Assembly: GCA_032871835.1 (NCBI GenBank)
Contig: CM065298.1
Span: 79,512,154-79,576,153 of the forward strand
Length of the DNA: 64,000 nt
DNA from: Dipteronia dyeriana
Lineage: Eukaryota; Streptophyta; Magnoliopsida; Sapindales; Sapindaceae
Direction of reading: 5' to 3'
The stretch's first letter is position 1; each line of letters starts with the position of its first letter. The notes under the pieces are model-generated. The model had not been told where the DNA came from and did no database searches. It worked only from the letters and a program-made list of their open reading frames with translations. Made by a program: the position numbers and the translations under genes. Shown in pieces: positions 21,938-34,189 of the stretch.

Positions 21938-24900
21938 TCAGGAGTTAGAAAATATTTCAACTGCCATCTTCTCCCGAATGATCCCCATATCGTCTTCCGA
22001 CCAATCAAAATCCTTTTTGTCTGCCAGTAAGTACTTGATCAATCTCAAAGTGTCAGACCACAGTTACCTCTGCAGTTGGACACATTAACAAGCGTTAATA
22101 AAACATTAGGTTTATAATAACACAATCTCAAAGTTACTATTACAAAATGTCTTACGATTTCTTCTGCTGGGGGATACGTCTTTCGGGCACCACGCTGACT
22201 GAGAAGAGCTTATTTGTCTTGGCAAATTTCTCAATTTCAGTCGGTCGTGCAATATGAAACCCGGCCTGATGCAACATCGAGGGCACAAAGTAGCGCAACG
22301 GGGCTACCTGTTGCTTTCGAATATGCGATGGGACCTCCTGTCTCTAGGGGTCGACTATGAACATCTTCCTGCATGTAAGGTCGACAGTCACCAGTAGCCA
22401 ATGTTGCACAGTATCAAGACCTGTAAACATAAACATCAGGTGTTAGGATGTCCAAAGACATTTATATTTGTAATTGAAAACCAAGTAACACTTACCGTGT
22501 CAACTTCGTGCCACAGACGACATATATTCGAGGCACCACCAAGCACCGTCGTAAGGTCGTCATCCTTCCACTAAGAACTCAAAACATTCCATCGTGCCGT
22601 GGTGATCTCCCCGTGAGAATCATGAGGCATCATTTTCCTGTACTGGTGCTCCAGAAAAGACTATAGAAACACAAACTCAAAATTATTAATGTTTTCCATA
22701 CAAATCTACAAGCATGCGTAATCATTACTAATTTCAGTACTTACAAAAAGCTGCATATCCAATATGTTGACCATCTGACTGTGAACATTCAGGAAAGCCC
22801 GTTGACGCTTCCGAAGAATATGGAGGTACGTGTCCATATGCTGGGAATATATACACGTAATAAAGTGTTAGGAGGCTTACACATCTAAAACAAATATTAA
22901 AAACAGAATTTACGGTCCCACGTACCTCATCATGAACATCCATGAAGTTGGTCTGCATCCGATGGAACCATGCAGCATCAACTGGCTCCAGCAAATCAAC
23001 ATCACGTCTACATTAATATTCCATCAGCTACACATTTATTTAAGTCATTAGAAGAAAAGCTGCCACCTAAATAACAAAGAAATATACTTACAGTTCCTTG
23101 TTTACGTTCTTCTAAAAGGCTCAGTAAGCCTTCAACTTGTCACCGTCCACCAGTCCGTGGGGATTAAATAAGAGGTCAGGTCCCTTAAGTATTACCCTCA
23201 CCCTCTTAGGTCTGCACAGATCTATGTACGGGCTATGCAACTGCCGACCACGCTTCAGTACATGTCTCTGTTGTCGAACTCCCCCCGCCGGGGTGTGCTG
23301 CGATGATAAGCTTCGTTCCATGTGTGGCTGGATCGAAGTAGTCGGTGAAAGGGGAGCCTACTGCTCAAGGGGAGGTGGAGGGGGAGCCTGTTACTTGCTC
23401 GGATGTAGAAGGGGAGCCTGCTGCTCAAGGGGAGGTGGATGGGGAGCCTGCTGCTAGCTCGGAGGGGGAGAGGGAGACTGATCCCTACTTTCTGGAACTG
23501 CGATCCTCCCTATGCTGATACATATGCGTCCTGAAGCCTTGAAGGCCCCCGATCAATGCAAGCAACTCCCTATATTGTTGTTGTCGATCCTACTCGCTCT
23601 TCCGGATCAAATCCAGCAACTCTCGGTGCTGTTGTTGTAGATCATCCTCACTCTTTCGGAGGGCTTCACGCAACTCGTTGAACTGATGTTCCAAGGGGGC
23701 CTGAAATCATGCAACATTGTTAGTACTAAAACAATCAACAGATCTTGTTAATAAAAACAAAACTACCATCTCAACTTACCTCCTCATCACGTCCAACGCC
23801 TGCACAGGAATCCCATGTAACAGCACCAGGTCCTGGGGTGGTAAACTGAACCCTTCTACGCCTCACTCGCCGAGAAGATGACTTAGATCCTCTAGTGTCC
23901 ATGCCACTAAAATTTGCACCCGTTGGGTCTGAAGCCTCCGTCTCACTACACCTTCCACCCCACCCTCCTCATTGGGACGATCTGCACTACTAGTGGGATC
24001 AGGGACAGTAGGAAGGTGAACCCTGTCGTCCTGCACATACAAGCTTTCCCCCTTACTAAGGCCTGCGAAGTACTGTTATGGGTACGATTTTCATCCTCAC
24101 AGACATCTGAAAGCTTAGTTAGATGAATGTCATTGTTACTTATAGTAAGTAATATAACAATAAAAAAAATTTACCCTAGCACTAAAAATCTTGTCCAGCT
24201 TCTTCCCTCTAGGTTATTTGGTCAACTCCCATTTCAACATACGAGGAGAAAGGTCTGTAACCCTTCAAATCCTGAAATCGATGCCCAGTTGGGGGATCAC
24301 CTCGAAAGCAAATATCTGCATCAAAGATAAGTACAATTATAATCCAAATCAATTTTGGAAACGAAATTTAATGTACATGTTGGAAATCAAATTTCCTACC
24401 AAAAGGGCATGTGTTAGACCGTAAATGTTGTACCCCTCCACGGAATGTACAACATCGCCCTGTAACGCATGCTTGAATGAAAAGATAGAATGCCTATAGA
24501 TGTGGGCACCCCACGGGAACGCATCGAAGGCATTGAGGTCCTCTACCAACCGAAACTGACAAACTAGAATCTTTAATCTCTTGTCAACTCCCATCAATAT
24601 CCAGTTCAACATGTAAATGAGGCACAACTTCACAACATCGTACGCCTGTTGAAACTCTCTGCGGGTAAGAACAACCCTCAAGTCATCCAACGATACCTCA
24701 TAGTGTCCAGGAAAGTATCGTTGATGTATGCCATTCTCCACTGCAACATACATACTAGTGTCCGGTACGACTCCAAAACGTAATCCGGCGATGAAGTTAA
24801 ATTCCACCTTTAAAAATCTGACCACATGGTTCCCTAACAAGAACCGCATCTCATCTGTCGGCCCGTCATGGTCCAACTCCCGCAACAGCAGCTGATGAAT

Positions 24901-25150
24901 AACACCACCTGAAAAATTCAACTCCCTGTGCATCAACATGAAATGCCCGTAACAGGAGGCCATGAACCGACGCCGATCCTCAACAACAAAATATTTAGGG
25001 ACCCGGTTAAGTGCATCGTCTATACGGGCCAGGGCTTCAAAATGGTCGTGTCAGGTCAATTTTCCCTTGAACCAATCTCCCTATGGAGTTTTAAGCAAAT
25101 CCTTCAACCTGCTCATCATCTGCAATGTTACAGAAACAATACATCAGTAA
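21938..25150 (-). pseudogene. DUF1985-Ulp1 SUMO-protease-like gene of MULE M2
   Basis: Read on the minus strand, the start region (25150-24349) carries DUF1985: MASCYGHFMLMHRELNFSGG, LLGNHVVRFLKVEFN, and FPWGAHIYRHSIF. A coiled-coil part with LRELLDLIRK-like and QQQHRELLDL repeats follows (about 23700-23550), then proline/glutamine repeats (23470-23340), then PKRVR and NPHGLVDGDKLKAY (about 23220-23120), then HMDTYLHILRKRQRAF. The C48 protease core shows HWLLVTVDL (histidine), FIVDP (aspartate) and an NCG (cysteine) near 22070, followed by LRLIKYLLADKKDFDW and the end at 21938. Several introns interrupt it. A stop after the FIVDP motif and a frame change beside the cysteine suggest loss of function. 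The family removes SUMO from proteins; its role in MULEs is not established. Confidence 0.75.
23335..23475. repeat. Short tandem repeat in the Ulp1-like gene
   Basis: About three units of GGGGAGCCTGCTGCT followed by CAAGGGGAGGTGGA, encoding proline- and glutamine-rich peptide (PPPLEQQAP) on the minus strand. It links the coiled-coil and protease parts. Confidence 0.75.
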
Positions 25151-26050
25151 ACTGGAAAAAAATTAGAAAATATTCTCGATCATTTGAAATAAATTCTCGA
25201 TACTTTGAAAATATTCTCAATCCTTTGAAAAAGTTTTCGATCCTTTGAAAAAGTTCTCGATCCTTTGGAAATAGTCTCGATCCTTTAAAAAACCTCTCGA
25301 TCCTTTGAAAATAGTCTCGATCCTTTAAAAAACCTCTCGATTCATTGAAAACTATTCTCGATCATTTTAAAAAATCTCAACCCCTTAAAAAGCATTATCG
25401 ATAGTTAGACAAGTATTCTCGATAGTTTGAAAAAATTCTCGATCCTTTGAAAATAGTCTCGATCTTTTTTATAAACCTCTCGATTCTTAAAAAAATTCTT
25501 CTCGATCATTTTATAAAATCTGGATCCTTTGAAAAACATTTTCGATCATTAGAAAAATATTCTCGATAGTTTGAAAAAATTCTCGATCCATTGAAAATAG
25601 TCTCGATCCTTTGAAAAACCTCTCGATTCTTTGAAAAATCTTCTCGATTCTTTAAAAAATATTCTCGATCATTTTAAAAAATCTCTACCCTTTGGAAAAC
25701 ATTCTCGATCGTTAGAAAAATATTCTAGATCGTTTTAAAAAATTCTCGATCATTTGAAAATAGTCTCGATCCTTTGAAAAACCTTTCGATCCTTTGAAAA
25801 ACCTTTCAATCCTTTGAAAAATCTTCTCGATCATTTAGCAAAATCTCGACCCTTTGGAAAGCATTCTCGATCGTTAGAAAAATATTCTCGATTGTTTCAA
25901 ACAATTTCTCGATCCTTTAAAAATATTCTCGATGCTTTGAAAATGTTCTCGATCCTTTGAGAAATAATCTCGATCGTATGATAGATTTCCTCGAATCTTT
26001 TTAAAAAAATTCCTCGATTTCGCTTGAAATATTCTCAATTTATTTTTAAT
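25150..26050. repeat. 19-22-bp minisatellite next to the MULE M2 right end
   Basis: About 40 diverged units of TTCTCGATCCTTTGAAAAA. It lies upstream of the Ulp1-like gene and inside the right terminal block. M1 has a different but related array (sharing a CTCGATC core followed by a T-rich/A-rich half) in the same position. Confidence 0.9.
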
Positions 26051-26482
26051 TAAAAAAAAAACAATCCTCAACACCAGAATTTCATCTTTCTCATTACATA
26101 TTCAACCTCATTTCAAACCCAAACCTAAACCACAACCATTGTCAACCCTAATATACAATTTCAATCAACAAAACAAGTATAAAATGCAATGATAAATTAT
26201 CAACAACAAATCGGTAAATAAAACAAACTGAACTTACATCTGTCAATCGTTGTAAAATCTACTGTATTCCAGTTCCGGTCAATTAGCCGTCGATTTCCTT
26301 ACCGCTGGTTTCTTTCTCACTCTTGCTTTTCTCAGACTCACAAAACGACAACTTTTTTTTTTCAATTTTGTCGGGGTATTCTCGTCTCTTTACGTTAAAT
26401 GGTGCCTTTTAAACTTACATCTCTAAACTGGTGATATTTGCACAACACCCCTCTGAAATAGTACAATTTATTTTTCAAGCTC
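26051..26482. repeat. Right terminal region of MULE M2
   Basis: The stretch includes CATCTTTCTCA and AAACCCAAACC-like sequence, then GGGTATTCTCGTC, TTAAATGGTGCCTTTTAAAC, GGTGATATTTGCACAACACC and TTTTTCAAG. The same series is found at 1960-2270 in MULE M1, in the same order and orientation. The outer end is placed by that comparison. Confidence 0.65.
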
Positions 26483-27329
26483 GTATCAAAATTAAATATT
26501 GATATTGAATACCAATATGAGAAGTGATTGGTTCCTTTTTATTTTTAAAGATATTTAAAATAAACAATATATTAAAATAAAAGATTTATATACCATATAT
26601 AATTATAATGAAATTGAAAACATGTTATATATTAAGGGATAATATCGGAAGAAAAGATTTTAGATTGCATTTAATGCAATTCAGTGATTTACAATTAAGT
26701 GAAAAGTCAAAAATTATTACTTTTAATTTTAAGTTATTTTATATAATTTTTAAGTTGTTTAATCGCTTGAAAAAACAAACAAAACAACTTAATACTTATG
26801 ATTCAGACCCAATAGTACAGACAACGAAACTCATTTAAGAAGGGATGATCATCCTCTTCATCTTGTCATATGTTGTGAAGGGACCCCTCATAGGCCTTAA
26901 ACCGGGAAAATGATGCAGCTCCTCTTTTTGCCTTATCCGGTATCATCATGTGAGACAAAACAATCAAAAATCCCTCTTTTTGCCTTAGATCTGTGTCTAT
27001 CTGGTCACCAACCAAGCTCTGCAATGGAACCATCACCGAATCGCCACTGTGATCATCACCATCAAAGTCGCCTCACCCTCCTCCATAGCGCTTGCTCCGC
27101 CGTCGGACAAACTATGCCATTTTCAAATCTTTTCGATGAGGTCAACGTGAGAGATGGAGAAAAAATGTAGAGAGGGAGTGAGACGTTCAAAATGAGGGAG
27201 AGATGGAGAGAAAAAATAGAGAGAGAATGATACGTTTAGAATGAAGGATTTTTGGATTGAGAAATAAATTGATATAACCGATGAGGTGTAATAATACCGG
27301 TTGAAAATTTAAAAAAAGCTTACTCTCTT
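26483..27329. other. Unassigned AT-rich stretch
   Basis: The frames at 26608-26838 and 26910-27170 show no recognisable domain. Bases 26900-27150 are less AT-rich and include TTTTTGCCTTA twice. Purine-rich GAGAGATGGAGAGA repeats follow at about 27150-27230. Confidence 0.45.
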
Positions 27330-27355
27330 TGTCGTACCGTAACATGACCCATTGC

Positions 27356-27610
27356 TAATGGTGTCCACGGTTCGGTTTCGGTTCGGTTTCGGTTTCGAAC
27401 CGCCGGTTTTGGTTCCGTGGAAAGGTCGAACCGTAACCGTAACAGTAACCGTAATAGGACGGTTTTGGGCGGTTTCAGAACCGACGGTTTTCGGTTCTGC
27501 TTCGGTTTCGGTTTTCCGAAACCGAACGGTTCGGTTCGGTTTCGGTTTTGGTTTGTAAAACCGAACGGTTCGGTTCGGTTCGGTTCGGTTTCGGTTCGGT
27601 TTCAATTCGT
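27356..27610. repeat. Left subterminal CGGTT repeats of hAT K
   Basis: Dozens of CGGTT, CGGTTT and AACCG motifs in both orientations. hAT transposases bind short repeats next to the ends through the BED finger. Open frames across it are artefacts. Confidence 0.85.
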
Positions 27611-28245
27611 TCGGTTTTTTTTTTTTTTTTTTTACAAAAATTAATATATATTATTTTATATACATTTAATTTATATATATATATATACATATGTTTTTTT
27701 TAAATGAAACTATACAACTAATATTTGTACTTTTATATACACATAAATGTGATTTTGTTTTTAATGGAACTATACAAGTATACAACTAATAGTCTAATTA
27801 CTAATACAAAATTACAAATCGATAAACTTAAAATTTTAAAAATGGCCAAACATTTTTATTTTTAATCAAATTTCATTTACAATGTCTATATTTTAAATAT
27901 TCACATAAAATATGAAATACAATTATTTAAATATACAATTGAACCGTTGAACTATTTAACAATGAATATGTAAAAATAAAAGAAATTGACATTAATTAAT
28001 AAGTAAAAATTTACAATTGCATCTAAATTATATATAAAAAAATTAGAAATTAGCCTTAATTGAATATAAAATCTAACAAAGTTCAAATAACACATTGAAA
28101 AAAGAAAAAATTAGCCTTGCACTTAGGTTGACCACAATTAAGCTACCTACGTATCCTCCGCCAATGTAGAGGAATCAAAGGCCACGTAGTTCTTTTACCT
28201 GTAGTGGGATAGTCGGTGTTAATGGTTGGAAGATTTGAACAGAAT
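27611..28245. other. AT-rich spacer of hAT K
   Basis: Sequence between the left repeats and the end of the transposase gene. It is very AT-rich with a T-run at 27613-27632 and no gene. Confidence 0.6.
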
Positions 28246-30458
28246 CTATTCGCTGCCTTCTGTTCCCGTGGTTTGATCATCTTCGAAGAAATCATTCACT
28301 ATTTCTGGCTCGAGTTCTTGTTGTCTAAATTTCGCCTTTGTCCAATCATCAACACATGCTTGGGCTTCAAGTGATTGTGGACACAGAACCGACCGTCTTG
28401 GATCCAAAATATTTCCACCTGCACTAAATTCTTGTTCCACAGCAACGGTAGAAACCGGTGTTCCAAGAATTTGTTTGGCAATAATAGCCAAAATTGGATA
28501 TTCTTGTTCATAATCCTTCCACCAACCCTGGATACTAAATTTATCTTCTAAAAATACATGATTGGCTTCTAAAAACCGGTCAAGCTCAGAATGTGTGTTA
28601 GAGGATGAAGAAGATGCTCGTAACTTTTTGGCTCTTTGGGAAAACAATCAATCCCCTAAACCCTTTAATTTAAATTGTGAGGAACTGGTAGTACCATCAG
28701 GTGTGGGTTGGGGTTGTGAAACGGATATTTTCAAAGACGGACCATATATTTTAAGATATTCATCATATAATTCATGTAGTAAAGTCTTAATGGAATTACA
28801 ACAACTAACAACATCAGTTTCTATTCCTAAACTATTGTAGTAATGAATTAAATAATCTTGCAAACATTCTAATTTAAAGCGGGGATCAAAACAAGATGCA
28901 AGCAAATAAATATTTGGAATATCCTTATAATATTGTATCCATTTTTTTTTCATTGCAGCAACACATTGACTCAATTGAATATCTAATTCACAGTCACTGA
29001 ATGCACCGGCAATATTAACACTTTGAACAAGAAATAAATGAGTAGTGGGATAGTAAATACCAGATAAAGCATTGGTAGCATCATTAAAAACACGTAACAA
29101 TTCAAGAATTTTTATACACACATCCCAATGCTTCAATTGAAGCGAAATTGAAGGAACGTTATAAGTAATAAAAGAAACTAATATTTCCTTATATTCAACA
29201 CTTTCATTAAGCAACTTATAAGTAGAATTCCAACGAGTACTAATATCTCGAGAAAATTTTATGGGACGTCTATTATTTTGTGAACAAAGTTTCAACCATT
29301 GTTTTTGGATTTTGTTATACGTCCAGATATAATTAATACTATCTCTAATTGGTCTAATATAAACAGAAAGAATTTGTAATCCAGCTTGAACACACAAATT
29401 TAAAACATGACATGCACATCGTTGATGAAATAATTTCCCCCCAAAATAGGGATTGCATAATTCCTTTAACATAGGAATAGATGCGGTATTGCTCACCGCA
29501 TTATCAAAACCAATTGCAAAAATTTTGTTTTGGATATGAAACTCTTCAAAAATAATTTTAAGGTGTCGAAAAATATTATGAGCTGTATGTGACTCATCGA
29601 AAACACGGAATGCAATAATTCTTTTTTTCATGTTCCAATTATTATCAATATAATGACATGTCACACCCATGTAATGGTGGCTACCAAAATTATCGGTCCA
29701 TATGTCAGTACATACGGAAACGCGACCTTGATATTGGAAAAAAATGATTTCAATTTGTGTTTTTCTTTTTTGTAAATGGAAAACAGTGCACGTGTAAGAG
29801 TGACTCTAGGAACACGTTGCATTGCAGGATTTAATGCAGTTTGACAATAATTAACAAAACCAACTTTCTCACCAAAACTAAAAGGTAAGTGTTCTACTGC
29901 AACCATTGTTGCTAATTTTTCCTTAATTTTTTCAGACGTATAATGAAATAATTGATTGGTAGAGGTACCATACCTGGATATTTGCCCATGGTTACTAGCT
30001 TTCACCAATTCGGATGGATGATTTCTTTTAACATAGTTCTAATACGTGCCATATCCAAAGGACTTAACGGCCTTGTATGTTTTGGGGTAGTAGTTGCACA
30101 TGATTTTGATTGTTCCATCATCTAACTCAATTTTCTTCATATGCACTCTGAAGAGATCGGACTTCAATGGCTTTTCTTCTTCATCTGCATCAAATTCATC
30201 TGAAGGGGGTGGCATAGTAGAAGGGGTAGATATATTTTCATTACTAATGGGGATATTGGGATTTAGCTCAGCAACAAAAGGGGGGGGGGGGGGATTAGGA
30301 TTAAGAGGGGGATCGGATTCAAAATGACTTTGAAGGAACTCGTGGTAAATTCGGTCATTGTAATTGACGTCTTCACCTTCGTGTTCCAACAAATTTTGCA
30401 ATGGACCCTTTCCTCTGTCCAAATTTGTAGGACCTGAACCTTCTCCCCCACTTGCCAT
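28246..30458 (-). pseudogene. hAT transposase of element K
   Basis: Minus-strand frames cover nearly the whole protein. The N-terminal frame (30458-30039) starts MASGGEGSG, has an acidic proline-rich part and a BED zinc finger in which the second cysteine is tyrosine (MCNYYPKTYK); a TAG follows at GTY where a tryptophan is expected. The next frame (30008-29661) reads ISRYGTSTNQ to FSNIKVAFP. A frame shift near 29735 leads to TDIWTDNFG and the long frame 29670-28648 with GFDNAVSNT, RCACHVLNLCVQ and DISTRWNSTY. The final frame (28647-28246) is the hAT dimerisation domain, WWKDYEQEYPILAIIAKQIL and STVAVEQEFSAGG. Two stops and at least one shift make it inactive, though the family is recognisable throughout. 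Confidence 0.9.
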
Positions 30459-30905
30459 TAAAAAATTAATTATAAATACTAATTGAAAAAAAAAGAAGAT
30501 AATTGTAAGTAAATAATATATTATTAAAAAAAATGGAAGAAATATATGTTTTTAATTTATATGAGAAATGAGAATAAAATAAAATTGTTGAATGTAGAGA
30601 GAATTTAGAATTTGAGATTGAGAGAGATTGAGAGAAGGTGGGAGTGGTGTGAAGAAGAATGAATAGTGGGAGGGGGGGCGTATTTATAGAATTAGTGTGG
30701 AGGGGTATTTATAGAATTAGTGTGGGAGTGGTTTAACCGTCGGTTTTCGATCGGTTTTTCATATCCCATAACCGTAACCGAACCGCCGGATCCGGTTTCC
30801 AACCGGTTTTGTAACCGACGGTTTCGGTTACTATTTTGGTTTCGGTTTCCAGAGGCCGGTTTCGGTTCGGTTTCGAACGGATTAACCGAACCGTGGACAC
30901 CTCTA
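30459..30905. repeat. Transposase upstream region and right subterminal repeats of hAT K
   Basis: Bases 30459-30730 are the likely promoter side of the transposase. A GTGTGG..TATTTATAGAATTAG unit is duplicated at about 30683-30721. From 30735 to 30905 CGGTT/AACCG motifs lead to the right end. Confidence 0.8.
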
Positions 30906-31140
30906 CCCATTACACTTGTATTGATTTGTGAGAGATTCAACTAACGTTACAAATGAGATAGGAAGCTATATTTATAGGCAAGTGAGGATGTCAAGAAGTG
31001 ATGGCGGTCAAAGAAGCGTGGCTGTGGATGAAGTAAAAATAAGAGGCATTTAAAGGATACACGTATGTCATCAAGTGGGGTTTGATATAGTGTTAGGTGC
31101 AATATACAATTGGTGGTAAATCCACACCATATTCACGGTA

Positions 31141-34100
31141 CTCTCTTGGATTTATACCATTTGTATTTCAATTTGCTAGGTAAAACCGAGTGGCTTAAAA
31201 ACCTCGGCAATAATAAATACAATGATCTTCTGAATCTTGTGATGTTAGATATTTTAAAAAACTGTCTCATTAAAAACCTTGACAGGAAAACTCAGTGGGA
31301 TAAAACCTGATCGAAGGGAAAAAGATTATAGTGTACATATATCCAGATTTATTGTTTTCTCCAAAATATTTATTACATTTATAATTTGCTAGGAAAAACC
31401 CAGTGCGAGAAAAACCTGAGCAACGATATTCATTGATCTGTCGAATCAAAGTAATAATTATGATGATCTTCTGGATAAGGTAACATATATACGATGATTA
31501 GAAAGATCAAAGTAATATTTACAATGACCTTCTTGATCAATGCAATATATACGATGATCAACATGATTAATGTAATATTTATGATGTTCTTTATAGATCA
31601 AATGATTTTTGGACGTACTTAGAGAACTGCGTCATTAAAACCTTATCAGAAAAAACTCAATGAGACAAAAAAACAGATTAGAATGAAAATGAGTACAATC
31701 CACATATGCCCCAATATAATTAATCTACTTCATTTAATATGCTCCCCCTGATGGGACGCCCCCTGATAAAAATTCTTTTGGGACAATCTTCTTAATTGCT
31801 AAGCTGACGCATATATATATGTTTATTTCATAAAATAACATTATAAATTATTGGGGGGAGTATAAGCAAAGACTTGCTTTATAGAGTAATATCCATATGG
31901 AATCTTTTAAGAATCTTTTCAACATATTCTGATTGATAGACAAGTATTCCATTTGATCTATGCTCGATCTTCAGGTCGAGACAATATTTTATTTCTCATT
32001 TCTTTATGACCACACATGAGTATATAATATGATTTATAATATTCTTATCTTATTGGATATTAACTGAGACGGTTATACCAAATCCATTCATATTGTTTTT
32101 AATCCATATAAGGATTTTTGTATGTTTATCAAATACAGATTACGAGATCTCAATTTATATGCTTCTAGCATTTTAAATCCTTCATAAATTATAAATATCT
32201 GCATTTAGTGAATCATATAGATAAATTATTACTGCGTCTAGAAGATGTATTTCAAACCTTTTGAAGGCAACTAAATTTATCAAAAAATTGGAACGTAATC
32301 GTATTCAATACTTTGAATACCAAGTTTCTGTGAGAAATCTTGTTCTACGAGTCGTGTCTCATATCTCACGATCTCATTTTTTCTCATTACGTTTCCGTAT
32401 AAAGACCCATTAGTATCCAATTAGTTTGACATCTCCAGTTGTCTGGAATACTATTGATCTAAATTCTTTATATTTTGGCTTTTGAATTCAATTCTTTTTG
32501 AATTGCTTCTTTTCATTTAGGTCAAGCATGCCTTTATCTACAATCATTGATATCATAATTCTCATTTAAAATATTAGTAGTTCTACTGTGTATAAAAATA
32601 CATCAGCAATGATTGTTTCCTTATAATTCCACATTTCTCTCATATGATTTATAGAAATCTTCTCAATTTATAAACTATGTATCTTTATTGAGATCACTTC
32701 CATATTAATGGATTTTCATAGACTAGTATGATTTACAGAATTTCTCTCAATTTCTATATTCATGTATATCTGTTGAGATTTCTTCCATACCAATGGATTT
32801 AATCACTTCATAGACTTATATAGAAATTTTCTTAATTTCAATATACTTATATCTTTGTTGAGATATATCAAACTCTTATAGAGTTAATTAGAGCAAGTGG
32901 ATTTATTCATAACTCGAGTTTTGCTTAAATTAGGATTCTGATGACAATACCTTTCAAAGGTTCATAAGTTTATGATATGCATCAGATTATTTATTTTGTT
33001 GCCTTTTGCTTTGATTATTCTGCAGGATCAATTACCCTGCTAGGGTTTATGAGATAGCAACTTATAAAATCTTGTTAACCTTTAATATACCAGGTAACAG
33101 ATTAATAATTATCTGATGATCAATTATCCTTCGTATTTGAGAGATACGAATATTGAAATAAGACACACATATATATAGAGAACCGAACTGCTATCTCTAT
33201 TTTGTATATAAGTAACTTTTCATTTACTTTTCTCTTCTAGAAAAACATTTCCACTTAAAAATTAATCAATATGATAACATACAGATTGTGAATAAAACTA
33301 TAAACTATCAGAAGTTTAAATGATATAATAACAGATTAATCAAATTCAATATTAATCTCATAATTATGTAGAAGCCTTATTTGGAGACGTTTGATAAACG
33401 ATTCTTTTTATCCGTTTTGATTATCAGTATATATGAAAACTAGATGTTTGAACATCGTTCCCACCTGCTTTACAATATTCATCAAATATTTAGTAATATG
33501 ACGATGTTTTGATAGTACACAAACATGTGATCATCTCATAGACGCATCAATTAGAACCATATAATAATAAAATGGTTCATTTGGTGGATAATATGTCCAC
33601 ATATATCTCCATGAATTTATTTCTAAGAATGATAAGGATTCAAAACCAATTTTTAGTATAATATGGTTTTACTGCTAGTTCCCCATGTGAACATACGGTA
33701 CATAAGTTCTCATTGGATAAAGAATCTTCTGATTCTTTAATGAATATCCATCAGAATTTTCAATGATTTTATGCATCATTGTAGATCTTTGGTGACTGAG
33801 ATGGTCACACCAAAGTACAAACATTTTTAGATCTGGAAACTTTAGATTCATAACTGCATAAACTTCTACACTCTTTATAAGTGTAATATAATCCAGATGA
33901 TAAAGCACATAATTTTTCTAAAATAAGTTTCTGGCCTGGATTATGAGAAGTGATGCACATATATTAAACATTCACATTATTCATAGTTTCAATATGATAT
34001 ACATTCCTTCGTATATTTTTAAAACTAAACAAATTCATTTATATTCCTTCGTATGATTTCAGGGATATGAGTTCACCCGATATGTGTATAAAAATAAATC

Positions 34101-34155
34101 CAGAACTATAATATATAGGTTCGGTTGACAGCATAAGTCATCTTGTTATACTAAT

Positions 34156-34189
<34 letters not shown>

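Larger units (their letters stand above)
21030..26482. mobile_element. Mutator-like element M2 carrying an Ulp1-type gene, left end missing
   Basis: The plus strand encodes the C-terminal third of a MuDR-type transposase. Facing it on the minus strand is a DUF1985/Ulp1 protease-like gene. This pairing is known from plant Ulp1-carrying MULEs (KI-MULE/Kaonashi type). The right terminal block (about 26390-26482) resembles both ends of MULE M1. The left terminal block and the first part of the transposase are missing; an LTR lies there instead. No target duplication can therefore be checked. Confidence 0.8.
27356..30905 (-). mobile_element. hAT transposon K, 3.55 kb with 8-bp target duplication
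   Basis: Ends read TAATGGTGTCCACGG on the left and, inverted, TAGAGGTGTCCACGG on the right. The flanks are CCCATTGC (27348-27355) and CCCATTAC (30906-30913), a 7/8 duplication. It encodes a BED-type hAT transposase on the minus strand, and both ends hold dense CGGTT repeats. It lies within the LTR of element F, so it is younger than F. Confidence 0.92.
27330..31140 (-). repeat. 3' LTR of element F, split by hAT K
   Basis: The right part (30906-31140) aligns to the 5' LTR. The left part is only about 26 bp before the hAT, beginning TGTCGTA as in the 5' LTR, then diverging. On the minus strand, CCAAGAGAG beside the LTR start corresponds to the polypurine tract, and the LTR begins TACCGTGAAT where the other copy has TGTTGTGAAT. 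Confidence 0.55.

Noticed and set aside
25150..26050. Regular short repeats resembling a CRISPR array
   Set aside because: Units are directly adjacent and diverged, without unique spacers, and the setting is a plant MULE.
27309..27690. Several frames with RNRTEPN or FRFGFGF repeats
   Set aside because: These are the CGGTT subterminal repeats of hAT K read in different frames.
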